In this document: in pieces, positions 1-8,280 of the stretch
How positions within the stretch are numbered: the first letter of the stretch is position 1
How the letters are laid out: each line of letters starts with the position of its first letter
DNA from: Sulfurimonas sp. HSL1-2
Lineage (GTDB): Bacteria > Campylobacterota > Campylobacteria > Campylobacterales > Sulfurimonadaceae
NCBI RefSeq assembly: GCF_039645565.1
Contig: NZ_CP147914.1
Location: 1,547,573-1,611,572 of the forward strand
DNA length: 64,000 nucleotides
Reading direction: 5' to 3'
Translations under genes and position numbers: made by a program
The notes under the pieces: generated by a model
Database searches by the model: none
What the model was told of the DNA's origin: nothing
The model's input: only the letters and a program-made list of their open reading frames with translations

Positions 1-439
1 TTGCCGCTACACGCGCGTCCGAATCCTCTGAGGCGGCTTCCGCCTTCAGTTTCAGCTCTTTGTAGGTCTTGTAGACGAAATAGGGAGCGGTACCACCCGC
101 CAGGACCATGAAGATCAGCGAACCGATGAGCCCGAGCGGCAGGAGCGAAAAGACGACCGCCGCACCGAAATAGCCCAGCGCCGCCAGATAGGATTTGCGG
201 TAGAGCAGGAACCAGAAGGTCACGAAGAAGGCCCACCAGGACCAGCTCCAGGCGAAACTGTCGACACCGTTCTGGTTGAACTTGGCGAAGGTACGCTTGT
301 ACCATGCGAACTTCTCGGGTTTCTGTACGAACGCGTCGAGCATCGCGTCCTCGTATTGTGACGCTACTGCCGTAGTGTGTTCAGCCGTTTCGGACGGCTC
401 TGCCGTTTCTGACGCCGGCGTATTCGGTTGGTTTTCCAT
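1..439 (-). CDS. DUF2628-like membrane protein (partial)
   Basis: The 3' end lies outside the window; 146 codons are visible from an ATG at 439. The N-terminal 25 residues are rich in Glu, Thr and Ala and look disordered. A soluble stretch with FAWYKRTFAKFN follows, then a Trp-rich start of a membrane segment (WSWSWWAFFVTFWFLLYR) and a second hydrophobic hairpin before a charged tail. This layout matches small DUF2628 inner-membrane proteins, whose function is unknown. It sits downstream of the nifHDK unit on the same strand, but a 118-base gap with no clear sigma-54 site separates it, so nif co-regulation is not supported. Confidence 0.75.
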   Translation of the reverse strand, partial: MENQPNTPASETAEPSETAEHTTAVASQYEDAMLDAFVQKPEKFAWYKRTFAKFNQNGVDSFAWSWSWWAFFVTFWFLLYRKSYLAALGYFGAAVVFSLLPLGLIGSLIFMVLAGGTAPYFVYKTYKELKLKAEAASEDSDARVAA

Positions 440-557
440 ACTGGTGGGCTCCTGGATAATCTCTGCTCGTGCAATGCATACGCAACGTTACAAGCGCCCT
501 ATCGTATCGAAAAAGCATTTAAAATCGTGACAATCCGGTACACGAAAGCTGACCGGA

Positions 558-797
558 CTAGTAAAGCTCGCACGCCTCGACGAATCCGCCCTCTTCGACG
601 GAAATGACGAAGTTGTCGTCCACCTCCTTGACGTCAAAACCGTGTTTGCCGCAGAAACTGTTGTTGAGCGTATCGGCCCACTCGTAAGCATGCTCTTCGG
701 CCTCATCACGGCTGTAGAAGGTACGGATCTGCTCCAGTCCCCTTTTTTGTGCGCAGCCGCACAGTTTTTCGACGACGACGTGGTATTGCGACGGCAT
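558..797 (-). CDS. small nif-linked protein, unknown function (79 aa)
   Basis: A 79-residue acidic protein with four Cys (CGC near residue 13, one in the middle, one near the C-terminus) and no membrane segment. It lies 8 bases after the 61-residue gene on the same strand, so both are probably one transcript behind nifK. I do not recognise the family. The Cys pattern (CxC plus single Cys residues) could bind metal, but this is only inference. Coding potential is supported by tight spacing and by the matching orientation with the nif unit. Confidence 0.7.
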   Translation of the reverse strand: MPSQYHVVVEKLCGCAQKRGLEQIRTFYSRDEAEEHAYEWADTLNNSFCGKHGFDVKEVDDNFVISVEEGGFVEACELY

Positions 798-805
798 GGG
801 AAGCC

Positions 806-991
806 TTAGGAGAGTTTGCTGTTGCTGGAGATCAGGTAGAACTGGTCTTTGAGTTTGTTGAGTTCGCGGATAACAAGATCGTGGTGTTCTTCGCTGAGCG
901 CGTAGTGCTGCTCCATAAAATCGTAGAGTTTATCGATGTTGGTGTAGATCTCTTTCATCAGATTTTCCTTGATCTTCTCGGAAACGGCCAT
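806..991 (-). CDS. small helical nif-linked protein, unknown function (61 aa)
   Basis: The start at 991 was chosen over the longer reading frame because an AAAGGA ribosome site lies just upstream and because the upstream extension runs through hairpins and a possible sigma-54 promoter (1019-1034). The 61-residue product is charged and almost wholly helical, with no Cys and a His-rich middle (EQHYALSEEHHDL). It is followed after 14 bases by the 79-residue gene. Family not recognised. It may be a small accessory protein of the nitrogenase unit because it directly follows nifK on the same strand. Confidence 0.7.
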   Translation of the reverse strand: MAVSEKIKENLMKEIYTNIDKLYDFMEQHYALSEEHHDLVIRELNKLKDQFYLISSNSKLS

Positions 992-1018
992 GGGTATAGT
1001 CCTTTTTTCCGCATCTAA

Positions 1019-1034
1019 TGCAAAAACCGTGCTT
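1019..1034 (-). promoter_or_regulatory. possible weak sigma-54 promoter for the 61/79 aa genes
   Basis: On the minus strand the site reads AAGCAC-N5-TTGCA. The -12 half and GCAC match the sigma-54 consensus, but only one of the two -24 G residues is present. The predicted start of transcription is about 17 bases before the ATG at 991. Confidence 0.35.
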
Positions 1035-1052
1035 GAAAGTGGTGGAAGGGAG

Positions 1053-1070
1053 TGTCCCCCGAAGGGGACA
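1053..1070 (-). other. UUCG-capped hairpin downstream of nifK
   Basis: A perfect 7-bp stem TGTCCCC/GGGGACA closes a TTCG loop on the minus strand (the C-TTCG-G form, an unusually stable tetraloop). It lies between nifK and the 61 aa gene. It resembles the hairpin after nifH (4676-4691) and may protect or process the nif transcript. Confidence 0.6.
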
Positions 1071-1165
1071 ACATGAATTGAGGAGAGAGAAAGTCGGGGG
1101 TCCGAAGAAGACGCCCCGGTGCCGCCCCAGCGGTCCGAACCGGCCGTGGGGCCGCGGCGAAACTC

Positions 1166-1200
1166 AAAAAAAACAGGTATCCCTCTCCCCGGGGGAAGAG
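1166..1200 (-). terminator. possible terminator after nifK
   Basis: Two to three bases after the nifK stop, a GC-rich inverted repeat (CTCTTCCC/GGGGAGAG, 1183-1200) is followed nine bases later by eight T residues on the minus strand (1166-1173). The T-run is further from the stem than usual, so termination may be partial. Confidence 0.5.
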
Positions 1201-1202
1201 AT

Positions 1203-2750
1203 TTAGCGGATAAGGTCGAAGAAGTAGTCCGTCGTAGCGATACCCTTCGTCTCTTCGTCGAGCTGATCAAGAACTTTGTTCGTGATCTGAGTGAGCATGT
1301 TGAGCGCACCTTCGTAACCGCTCAGAGAGTAGCGGTGCAGGTGGTGACGGTCAAAGATCGGGAAGCCCATGTAGATGAGCGGAGTACCCGTATCACGCAT
1401 CAGTTCTTTACCGTAAGAGTTACCGATCATGAAATCGACAGGCTCAGTAAAGAGGAATGAACGCATGTGCCACAGGTCTTTGCCTGCCCAGACGTTCAGG
1501 GTGTCTTTTGCCGGTGACGTGTCGAGAAGCGCACGCATCTCTTCTTCCCAGCCGCGCGGTGCATTGTGGCACAGTACGTGTGTCGGTTCCGCACCCATTT
1601 CGAGCAGGAAGGAAACAACACCGATCAGGAAGTCAGGGTCGCCCCAGATCGCGAATTTCTTACCGTGCATGTACGGGTAGGAGTCCTGCATAGCATCGAC
1701 CAGGCGCTGGCGCTCTACTTTCAGCTCTTTCGGGATCTCGTTACCAGTCAGTTCGGCAAGCTTCATGATGAACTCGTCAGTGCCTTTCAGACCGATCGGG
1801 TTACACGTTGTGCTGCCTTTCTGCTTCCAGCGCTTCTCGACCATTTTCATGGTTTTCGGCGTAGCGTATTTCTGCAGAGAGATCGTCGCTTTAGAGTTGA
1901 TACAGTCTTTAGCGTCTTCAAGCTTCGTACCGCCGGCGAACATGTGGTATTCACCTGCAGGCATGTCCCACTGGTCAGAGTGGTCGCCGAGCATGATGTA
2001 GTCTGCACCCATCTTCTCAACGATCGTCTTAACCGCACGGAGTGAACCGATGTAGGTTTCGAAGCCCGGGATGATGTTGATGCGCTCTTTCGTCTCACCT
2101 TTTTGGTCTTCAGTCAGTTGCTGCATCGTACCGTGCATCATGTTGTCGTAACCGGTGATGTGGCTACCGACGAATGACGGAGTGTGTGCATACGGGATCG
2201 GGAAAGATTCCGGAAGGTCAACGCCGCCGTCTTCCTCTTTCGCAGCCGTGATGAATGCAAAGAGGTCGTCACCGATGACTTCTGCCATACATGTCGTGGA
2301 AACCATGATCATGTCCGGCTTGTAAACCGCTGCACAGTTTTTCAGACCGTCTTTCATGTTGGCAAGACCGCCGAATACCGCCGCGTCTTCTGTCATAGAG
2401 TCGGAAACACAAGGTGTCGGCTCTTTGAAGTGGCGCGTAAAGTAAGAACGGAAGTAAGCAACACAACCGTGTGAACCGTGAACGTACGGCATACAGTTCT
2501 CGAAACCGAGAGCGACCATGACAGCACCGAGGGGCTGACATGCTTTTGCCGGGTTGACAGTGATCGCCTGGCGCTGCAGGTTCTTTTCGCGGTAATCCCA
2601 CGTCGTCGTCCACTCAGCGATTTCAGCGACTTTTTCTTTGTCGATGGCGCCCCAGGCACCCTCGAACTGTTTTTTGTTTGCCAGGACATCCCGGTACTCA
2701 GGATGCTGGAAGAGGTTTTTACCGTTGTCGATTTTATCTACGTTCTGCAT
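1203..2750 (-). CDS. nifK: nitrogenase MoFe protein beta subunit NifK
   Basis: The 515-residue protein is the beta chain of the alpha2-beta2 MoFe protein, which holds the P-cluster jointly with NifD and takes part in electron transfer to FeMo-co. P-cluster ligands are visible as C71 (in KACQPLG), C96 (in GSHGCVAYF) and C154 (in STTCMAEVIGDD). The ATG at 2750 was chosen because it overlaps the nifD stop by one base (TAATG), the usual translational coupling of nifDK. A longer frame adds eight unlikely residues. Length is typical of the short (about 515-520) NifK group. Cotranscribed from the nifH promoter. Confidence 0.98.
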   Translation of the reverse strand: MQNVDKIDNGKNLFQHPEYRDVLANKKQFEGAWGAIDKEKVAEIAEWTTTWDYREKNLQRQAITVNPAKACQPLGAVMVALGFENCMPYVHGSHGCVAYFRSYFTRHFKEPTPCVSDSMTEDAAVFGGLANMKDGLKNCAAVYKPDMIMVSTTCMAEVIGDDLFAFITAAKEEDGGVDLPESFPIPYAHTPSFVGSHITGYDNMMHGTMQQLTEDQKGETKERINIIPGFETYIGSLRAVKTIVEKMGADYIMLGDHSDQWDMPAGEYHMFAGGTKLEDAKDCINSKATISLQKYATPKTMKMVEKRWKQKGSTTCNPIGLKGTDEFIMKLAELTGNEIPKELKVERQRLVDAMQDSYPYMHGKKFAIWGDPDFLIGVVSFLLEMGAEPTHVLCHNAPRGWEEEMRALLDTSPAKDTLNVWAGKDLWHMRSFLFTEPVDFMIGNSYGKELMRDTGTPLIYMGFPIFDRHHLHRYSLSGYEGALNMLTQITNKVLDQLDEETKGIATTDYFFDLIR

Positions 2751-4222
2751 TACGCTTCTCCTTCCGTTTCCCAAGGTGCTTTGCTATATCCCCATACCGG
2801 AGAGTTGATCGCGAGGTCCATGTCGGCTGCGAAGATCGCGAAACCGTCGAATCCGTGGTACGGACCGCTGTAGTCCCAAGAGTGCATCTGGCGATACGGC
2901 AGACCCATTTTCTGGAAGACGTATTTCTCTTTGATACCAGAAGCAACGAGGTCCGGCTCAAGTTTCTTGACGAACGCTTCGAGCTCGTATTCGTTGACGT
3001 CATCGTAGATGACAGTAGAACGCATGATCTCGTCTTTCGTACGTTTGTAGTCGTCGTCGTGTGCGAATTCGTAACCCGTACCGATAACTTCCATACCGAG
3101 GTCTTCGTAGGCACCGATAACGTGACGCGGGCGGAGACCACCGACGAACAGCATGACCTGCTTGCCTTCGAGGCGCGGCTTGTATTTGTCGACAACCGCA
3201 TTGATCATCGGCTCGTACTTCGCGATAACCTCTTCACATTTCGCCTGGATCTTCTCGTCGAAGAATGCAGCGATCTTGCGCAGAGATTTGTATGTCTGAG
3301 TCGGTCCGAAGAAGTTGTATTCAACCCAGGGGATACCGAACTCTTTCTCCATGTGACGGGAGATGTAGTTCATAGAACGGTAGCAGTGCAGGAGGTTCAG
3401 TTTAACCTTCGGCGTCTGTGCCATTTCTTTGAGCGTAGCATCGCCTGACCACTGGGCAGTGACACGCAGACCCATCTCTTCGAGAAGGATACGGCTTGAC
3501 CATGCGTCACCACCGATGTTGTAGTCACCGATGATCGCAACGTCATACTCAGTCGGCTCGATAGCCTCACCCAGAGTTTCAACGTTACCGTCAAAGACGT
3601 AGTCACGGACAGTGTCGTTCGCGATGTGGTGACCCAGAGACTGAGAAACACCGCGGAAACCTTCACAGTTAACCGGGACGATCGTGTTACCCGTTTTCTT
3701 CGCGTAAACTTTAGAAGTTGCGTTGATGTCGTCACCGATCAGACCGATCGGACACTCAGACTGGACAGTGATACCGTTGTTCAGCGGGAACAGCGCGTCG
3801 ATCTCTTCGAAACAGACAGCCAGTTTCTTGTCACCGCCGAAGACGATGTCTTTTTCCTGGAAGTCGGAAGAGAAGTTCATCGTAACGAATGTATCGACAC
3901 CGGTTGTACCTATGTAGTAGTTACGACGGCCGGCACGTGAATACTGACCACAGCCGATCGGACCGTGAGAGATATGAACCATATCTTTGACCGGACCCCA
4001 GACGACCCCTTTGGAACCGGCATAGGCACAGCCACGCTGGCTCATGACACCCGGAACAGTTTTCTTATTCGAACGGACGTTACCGCACGTTTTCTGGCTT
4101 TCATCCTCCGGTGAACCTACACCGAGGTGCTTAGCACGGTTTTTCGCAGCTTTTGCCGGGTACGCTTTGAGTACCTCTTCGATCGCTGCTTTTTGTTTTG
4201 CTTCCAATGATTCTGGACCCAT
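2750..4222 (-). CDS. nifD: nitrogenase MoFe protein alpha subunit NifD
   Basis: The 490-residue alpha chain of the MoFe protein binds FeMo-co, the site of N2 reduction. P-cluster ligands are C65 (GCAYAGSKG), C91 ([10 protein letters not shown]) and C157 ([11 protein letters not shown]). FeMo-co ligands are C280 ([11 protein letters not shown]) and H447 ([10 protein letters not shown]), and the substrate-channel His is present in the GHHIAND motif. All expected residues are intact, so this is a Mo-type enzyme (no vnf/anf G subunit between D and K). It lies 46 bases after an uncharacterised gene that separates it from nifH. Confidence 0.98.
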   Translation of the reverse strand: MGPESLEAKQKAAIEEVLKAYPAKAAKNRAKHLGVGSPEDESQKTCGNVRSNKKTVPGVMSQRGCAYAGSKGVVWGPVKDMVHISHGPIGCGQYSRAGRRNYYIGTTGVDTFVTMNFSSDFQEKDIVFGGDKKLAVCFEEIDALFPLNNGITVQSECPIGLIGDDINATSKVYAKKTGNTIVPVNCEGFRGVSQSLGHHIANDTVRDYVFDGNVETLGEAIEPTEYDVAIIGDYNIGGDAWSSRILLEEMGLRVTAQWSGDATLKEMAQTPKVKLNLLHCYRSMNYISRHMEKEFGIPWVEYNFFGPTQTYKSLRKIAAFFDEKIQAKCEEVIAKYEPMINAVVDKYKPRLEGKQVMLFVGGLRPRHVIGAYEDLGMEVIGTGYEFAHDDDYKRTKDEIMRSTVIYDDVNEYELEAFVKKLEPDLVASGIKEKYVFQKMGLPYRQMHSWDYSGPYHGFDGFAIFAADMDLAINSPVWGYSKAPWETEGEA

Positions 4223-4270
4223 AATATCCTCCTCTATGTCTTATTAAAGAATCTATAATTTTTAGTTTGC

Positions 4271-4624
4271 TTACGCTGCCGTAATGCGGAACTGAGCCAT
4301 AGAGTCGAATTTCTTACAAAGGGCCATAGTCTCGTCATCGCCTGCATCGAGACGCTTGGAGAGCTCTGCAATTTGATAGCGGTTTGTATAGATCATGTAG
4401 TCAGACTCAGCCGTCTTGGCATAGTGCACAAGCGCTTTGAACATGAACGTGTCTTTGTTCGTATAAGAAAGCTCTTCTTTTTGGCCTTCGCGGCTTTCCA
4501 TGAGCATTTTAATTTCGCTGACGCTGTCGAAATCGACGCCTGCATTTTCCAGTTTTTCAACAACTTTTTCGTCCGGGATTGAATTCCCCATATCTGCTGG
4601 GAAGTGGAAACCAAGAATAAACAT
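4271..4624 (-). CDS. uncharacterised protein between nifH and nifD (117 aa)
   Basis: A 117-residue soluble acidic protein starts MFILGFHFPADMGNS and has one Cys near the C-terminus (ALCKKFD), no signal peptide and no membrane span. A GGAG ribosome site precedes the ATG. It occupies the nifH-nifD gap, where most bacteria have nothing and methanogens have nifI PII genes. It lacks the PII T-loop and lengths do not agree, so it is not NifI. The alternation of short helices with a YMIYTNRYQIAELSKRL segment suggests a small alpha/beta or helical fold. I cannot assign a family. Placement in the most highly expressed nif operon implies a role tied to nitrogenase. Confidence 0.85.
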   Translation of the reverse strand: MFILGFHFPADMGNSIPDEKVVEKLENAGVDFDSVSEIKMLMESREGQKEELSYTNKDTFMFKALVHYAKTAESDYMIYTNRYQIAELSKRLDAGDDETMALCKKFDSMAQFRITAA

Positions 4625-4675
4625 AATAATTCTCCTTCTTTGTCTGTTTTTTTCTTTTCATTATGAGAATTTTTA

Positions 4676-4691
4676 TTCCCCCGAAGGGGAA
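4676..4691 (-). other. UUCG-capped hairpin between nifH and the 117 aa gene
   Basis: On the minus strand TTCCCC-TTCG-GGGGAA forms a perfect 6-bp stem with a TTCG loop, followed by TAAAAA. It lies 35-50 bases after the nifH stop. A hairpin here could stabilise the nifH 3' end and make NifH exceed NifDK, as known for other nifH transcripts; the effect here is inferred. Confidence 0.65.
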
Positions 4692-4725
4692 AACGCATCT
4701 TTCAACCAAGGGAAAGCAAAGGCAA

Positions 4726-5712
<987 letters not shown>

Positions 5713-5743
5713 TTAAAAAAGTCGTACAACAATCGGAAAAATG

Positions 5744-5755
5744 TACAAATTTGTA
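5744..5755. other. 12-bp perfect palindrome upstream of nifH
   Basis: TACAAATTTGTA is fully self-complementary and lies about 60 bases upstream of the -24 element, between it and the NifA-type sites. It could be an operator or bend site; nothing else supports a binding protein. Confidence 0.35.
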
Positions 5756-5884
5756 AGAATAGGATTTGCAGCAGCCCCGACATTTTGTCGTATAACGCTG
5801 CAAAGCACCTATTCATGGGGCTTTGAAGGGATTCACTACTGAAAGGAATTCTCAAAATCAGGATGGTCAGGCGGGCTTCAAAAT

Positions 5885-5900
5885 TGTCGTAAAGCGGACA
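5885..5900. promoter_or_regulatory. NifA-type upstream activator site 1
   Basis: Exact TGT-N10-ACA match, the consensus for NifA enhancer sites. It lies about 200 bases upstream of the nifH -24 element in a 327-base gene-free stretch (5632-5958) that otherwise holds only promoter elements. Confidence 0.7.
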
Positions 5901-5905
5901 AAAAT

Positions 5906-5921
5906 TGTCGTGGATGCTACA
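5906..5921. promoter_or_regulatory. NifA-type upstream activator site 2
   Basis: Second exact TGT-N10-ACA match, 21 bases centre to centre from site 1, which is two helical turns, so both sites face the same side of the DNA. The two share the TTGTCGT left half. Confidence 0.7.
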
Positions 5922-5958
5922 AAAAGCGGGAAAGGCCCCAAAACTGGGGCTTTGAAGC

Positions 5959-7467
5959 TTAAAAATTATTTTTAAAATGAAAGACGGTGAGATTGGTGCG
6001 GCGGAAGCCGCGGCGGGTGTAGAAGTTATGGGCGTTTTCATTGTCGATATCCGCGGCGAGCTGGATGCGTTTGTAGCCGTACGACTGTGCCATAAAGCGC
6101 ATTTTGTTGATGAGACGACTGCCCACCCCCATCTTCCGGTACTCCTGCAGGACGACCAGGTCTTCGATCTGTCCAACGTAATCGCCTTCGGCACTGGAGA
6201 TGAGGCGCTGCATCGTCAGCATCCCGACCACCTTCCCCTCGTGCCGTGCGACGAGCAGGTCGGTACCCTCGTGGCCGTAGAGTTTCGTAATCCCGGAGAG
6301 CTGCTTGTCGAAATCGATCTCGAAATCCTGTTCGATGGCGAAGAGCACCCCCAGCAACTCGGCCATGTGCGGAAGGTCCTCCTCCGTCGCGGCTTCGATC
6401 GTGATGCCGGTCTTCATATTGATGTCACAGATCTCCGGGTGGAGCACTTCGATCACCAGCTTCGCATGTTCATTAAGCGGGTTGTCTCCTATATAGAGGG
6501 ATTTCAGGCTCTTCATGTTCGCCAGCTCCTCCGGCAGGTCGACGATGGCATTGCCGTCGATATCGAGTTCGTACAGCTCCGTATAACGGCTGATCGTCTC
6601 CGGCACGTCGGAAATGGCGTTGGAAGAGAAGCACAGCGACCCCAGGGTGGTCGACGGCAGCATCGGGAAGGCCGTCAGTCCGCAGCCGTCACAGGAGAAG
6701 GCGCGCAGATAGGGGGCGAAATCATCCGCAATTTGCAGCGAAGAGAGTGCATTGTCGTCCAGCGTCATGACTTCTAGCTCATCCAGCCCGTGCAGTGTCA
6801 CCTCCTTGATCCGGTTCGATGCGAGGTTGACCGATTCGACCCCCAGGGTGAAAAAGGCTTTGTCGATCGTCTCGATGCGGTTGTCCGAGAGCTCCAGCTC
6901 CAGCAGCGAACTGAGGTACGCCGCCTCCGGGGGGATAGAGGTGATCAGGTTTCCCTCGAGGTTCAGACGCTCGACCGAAGTCAGCTGGGCCAGCATGGCG
7001 GCAATATCTTTAATATAGTTGCCCGCGAGGTTGAGGGTGCGCAGTTCATTGGGAACGCTCAGGCAGTTGTCGAAGCGCTCGAGCACGTTGCCGCTGAGAT
7101 CGAGCACACGCAGCATCGTGAAACGGACCAGCTCGCAAACGTCGCTGATACGGTTGCCGCTGAGGTTGAGCGAACGGATCGGCAGCGCCCCCAACAGCGC
7201 CGGGACGGCCGTGAAGGCGTTACGCCGAAGGTCGACGTTGCCCAGTTTCGTCATCGATGCCATGGACTCGGGCAGTGCAGCGAGTTTGTTGTTGCCCAGG
7301 TTGAGCGCAACCAGTTCGCTGAGCAGACCGAAACTCTCGGGCAGGCTCTGCAGCGCGCGGTTGCTCAGATCGAGGCGTTTCACCTCGGCGGGGACTTTGA
7401 CTTCCGGTGCGATGGCCCGCTGCGCCATCAGCCAGGTACGCAGGGTCTCCCATTGCGGTTCGGACAT
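5959..7467 (-). CDS. leucine-rich-repeat protein fused to a GNAT acetyltransferase
   Basis: Residues about 25-345 hold some 13 leucine-rich repeats of the LxxLxLxxNxL type (for example LVALNLGNNKLAALP). Residues about 354-502 form a GNAT N-acetyltransferase domain with the acetyl-CoA loop YRKMGVGSRL and the C-terminal NFYTRRGFRR motif. The protein is cytoplasmic by sequence, with no signal peptide. It is the last gene of the nifB-nifV unit, 2 bases after the small Cys protein. The LRR part may select a protein substrate for acetylation; the substrate is unknown. The fusion is continuous, with no frameshift. Domain calls are sure; the role in nitrogen fixation is inferred from position. Confidence 0.9.
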   Translation of the reverse strand: MSEPQWETLRTWLMAQRAIAPEVKVPAEVKRLDLSNRALQSLPESFGLLSELVALNLGNNKLAALPESMASMTKLGNVDLRRNAFTAVPALLGALPIRSLNLSGNRISDVCELVRFTMLRVLDLSGNVLERFDNCLSVPNELRTLNLAGNYIKDIAAMLAQLTSVERLNLEGNLITSIPPEAAYLSSLLELELSDNRIETIDKAFFTLGVESVNLASNRIKEVTLHGLDELEVMTLDDNALSSLQIADDFAPYLRAFSCDGCGLTAFPMLPSTTLGSLCFSSNAISDVPETISRYTELYELDIDGNAIVDLPEELANMKSLKSLYIGDNPLNEHAKLVIEVLHPEICDINMKTGITIEAATEEDLPHMAELLGVLFAIEQDFEIDFDKQLSGITKLYGHEGTDLLVARHEGKVVGMLTMQRLISSAEGDYVGQIEDLVVLQEYRKMGVGSRLINKMRFMAQSYGYKRIQLAADIDNENAHNFYTRRGFRRTNLTVFHFKNNF

Positions 7468-7469
7468 AG

Positions 7470-7736
7470 TTACTCTCCTTCCGCCAAACGGCGTATCCGC
7501 TCGAGGCGCTGTTCGATCAGGTGCTCGATCTCTTCAAAATCGTACGTACCGAACTGGTTCATGTCGTACAATTTTACCAGTGCCGCACGGCAGCAGCTCT
7601 TATTGCATTCGGTCACCAGTTTTTTCGCTTTTTTAAATGGGAGGGAGGTGTTTTGAAAGATGTCGATAGCCTCGGCGACATTTTTTTCGCCGCATTCGCA
7701 GATCTCCATCCGGAGAATCTCTTCTTTATTTCGCAT
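7470..7736 (-). CDS. small Cys-rich protein, possibly BFD-like [2Fe-2S]
   Basis: The 88-residue protein has the Cys pattern C13-x-C15 then C44-x3-C48-C49, in a helical frame (CECGEKN...TECNKSCC). This is reminiscent of the BFD-type [2Fe-2S] domain found in bacterioferritin-associated ferredoxin and the middle of NifU (CxC-x30ish-CxxC), but the second pair is spaced differently, so the match is tentative. A charged helical tail follows. It sits between the DUF683 gene and the LRR/GNAT gene in the nifB unit, with its stop two bases before the next ATG. Confidence 0.75.
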   Translation of the reverse strand: MRNKEEILRMEICECGEKNVAEAIDIFQNTSLPFKKAKKLVTECNKSCCRAALVKLYDMNQFGTYDFEEIEHLIEQRLERIRRLAEGE

Positions 7737-7775
7737 GATTAGCCTCCGCAGGACGGGCGTCCATGGCGGGGAGGA

Positions 7776-7970
7776 TCAAAGGCCGTTTTCAGTCTTGAAC
7801 GTGTTGGCGTCTTCGACTGCAGCGCGAAGTTTTTCACTCAGTTCCGGCATTTTGACGTAATCGGTCCAGAGTGTGTCTTCGACGATATCGTGGATCTCCG
7901 AAGCGATCTCGACCGCCAGACGTTTACGCTTAGCCAGCTCTTTTTTCAGTTCTTTTGCCTCTTCTGACAT
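7776..7970 (-). CDS. CCE_0567/DUF683-family small metalloprotein
   Basis: A 64-residue two-helix protein. The start at 7970 gives MSEEAKELKKELAKRKR and has a GGAG ribosome site; the longer frame adds residues from an intercistronic hairpin. The conserved EIASEIHDIVEDTLWTDY segment matches the DUF683 family, which is confined to nitrogen-fixing bacteria and lies next to nifX or nifB; the Cyanothece member (CCE_0567) forms a helical assembly and binds metal. It probably helps FeMo-co assembly, but the exact role is not known. Confidence 0.85.
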   Translation of the reverse strand: MSEEAKELKKELAKRKRLAVEIASEIHDIVEDTLWTDYVKMPELSEKLRAAVEDANTFKTENGL

Positions 7971-7996
7971 TCTATCTCCTTGTTCGAGGTGGTTCA

Positions 7997-8040
7997 GGCC
8001 CCTCTGCAAACACGACCGAAATCGTCTTTGCAAAGAGGCC
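7997..8040. other. intercistronic hairpin between feoA-like and DUF683 genes
   Basis: GGCCCCTCTGCAAACACGA pairs with TCGTCTTTGCAAAGAGGCC around a short CCGAAA-type loop, with one two-base bulge and one mismatch. It reaches the feoA-like stop and fills the gap. It may set differential stability within the nifB transcript. No T-run follows, so a terminator is unlikely. Confidence 0.6.
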
Positions 8041-8041
8041 C

Positions 8042-8269
8042 TCAGGCCACTTTATGCACCTCGATAAGGGCAGCTTCCTCTTTGCGGAGGCCGACCAGGG
8101 TACGGTTGATCATCACCTGGACGGTACTTTTGAACCAGCCGAAATGCTTAATGCTGATCTGTGCATTCGGCATCAGGCCCATCGCCAGCAGGCGAGCGCG
8201 AAGCGCACCGTGAACATTGATGGCGTCCACCGCGGCTATTTCACCGACTTTCATCTGCAATAAACACAT
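8042..8269 (-). CDS. FeoA-like protein in the nif operon
   Basis: A 75-residue FeoA domain (SH3-like): KVGEIAAVDAINVHGALRARLLAMGLMPNAQI is the typical glycine/leucine turn region. The ATG at 8269 has AAGGAG seven bases upstream. FeoA normally regulates the FeoB ferrous iron transporter, but no feoB is adjacent. FeoA-like genes are known within nif clusters of several diazotrophs, where their job is not established; iron supply or FeMo-co assembly is likely. Confidence 0.88.
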   Translation of the reverse strand: MCLLQMKVGEIAAVDAINVHGALRARLLAMGLMPNAQISIKHFGWFKSTVQVMINRTLVGLRKEEAALIEVHKVA

Positions 8270-8280
8270 TTCGGGCTCCT

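Noticed and set aside
1018-1460. Plus-strand frames opposite nifK, nifD and nifH
   Set aside because: Mirror frames of strongly coding genes, with no ribosome sites or family features.
4271-4624. The nifH-nifD intergenic gene as nifI (PII-type)
   Set aside because: No T-loop, no KIGDGKIF motif and a different residue pattern.
8001-8040. TTGCA motifs near the feoA-like gene as sigma-54 promoters
   Set aside because: The -24 GG is at the wrong distance in both cases; the motifs belong to a hairpin.
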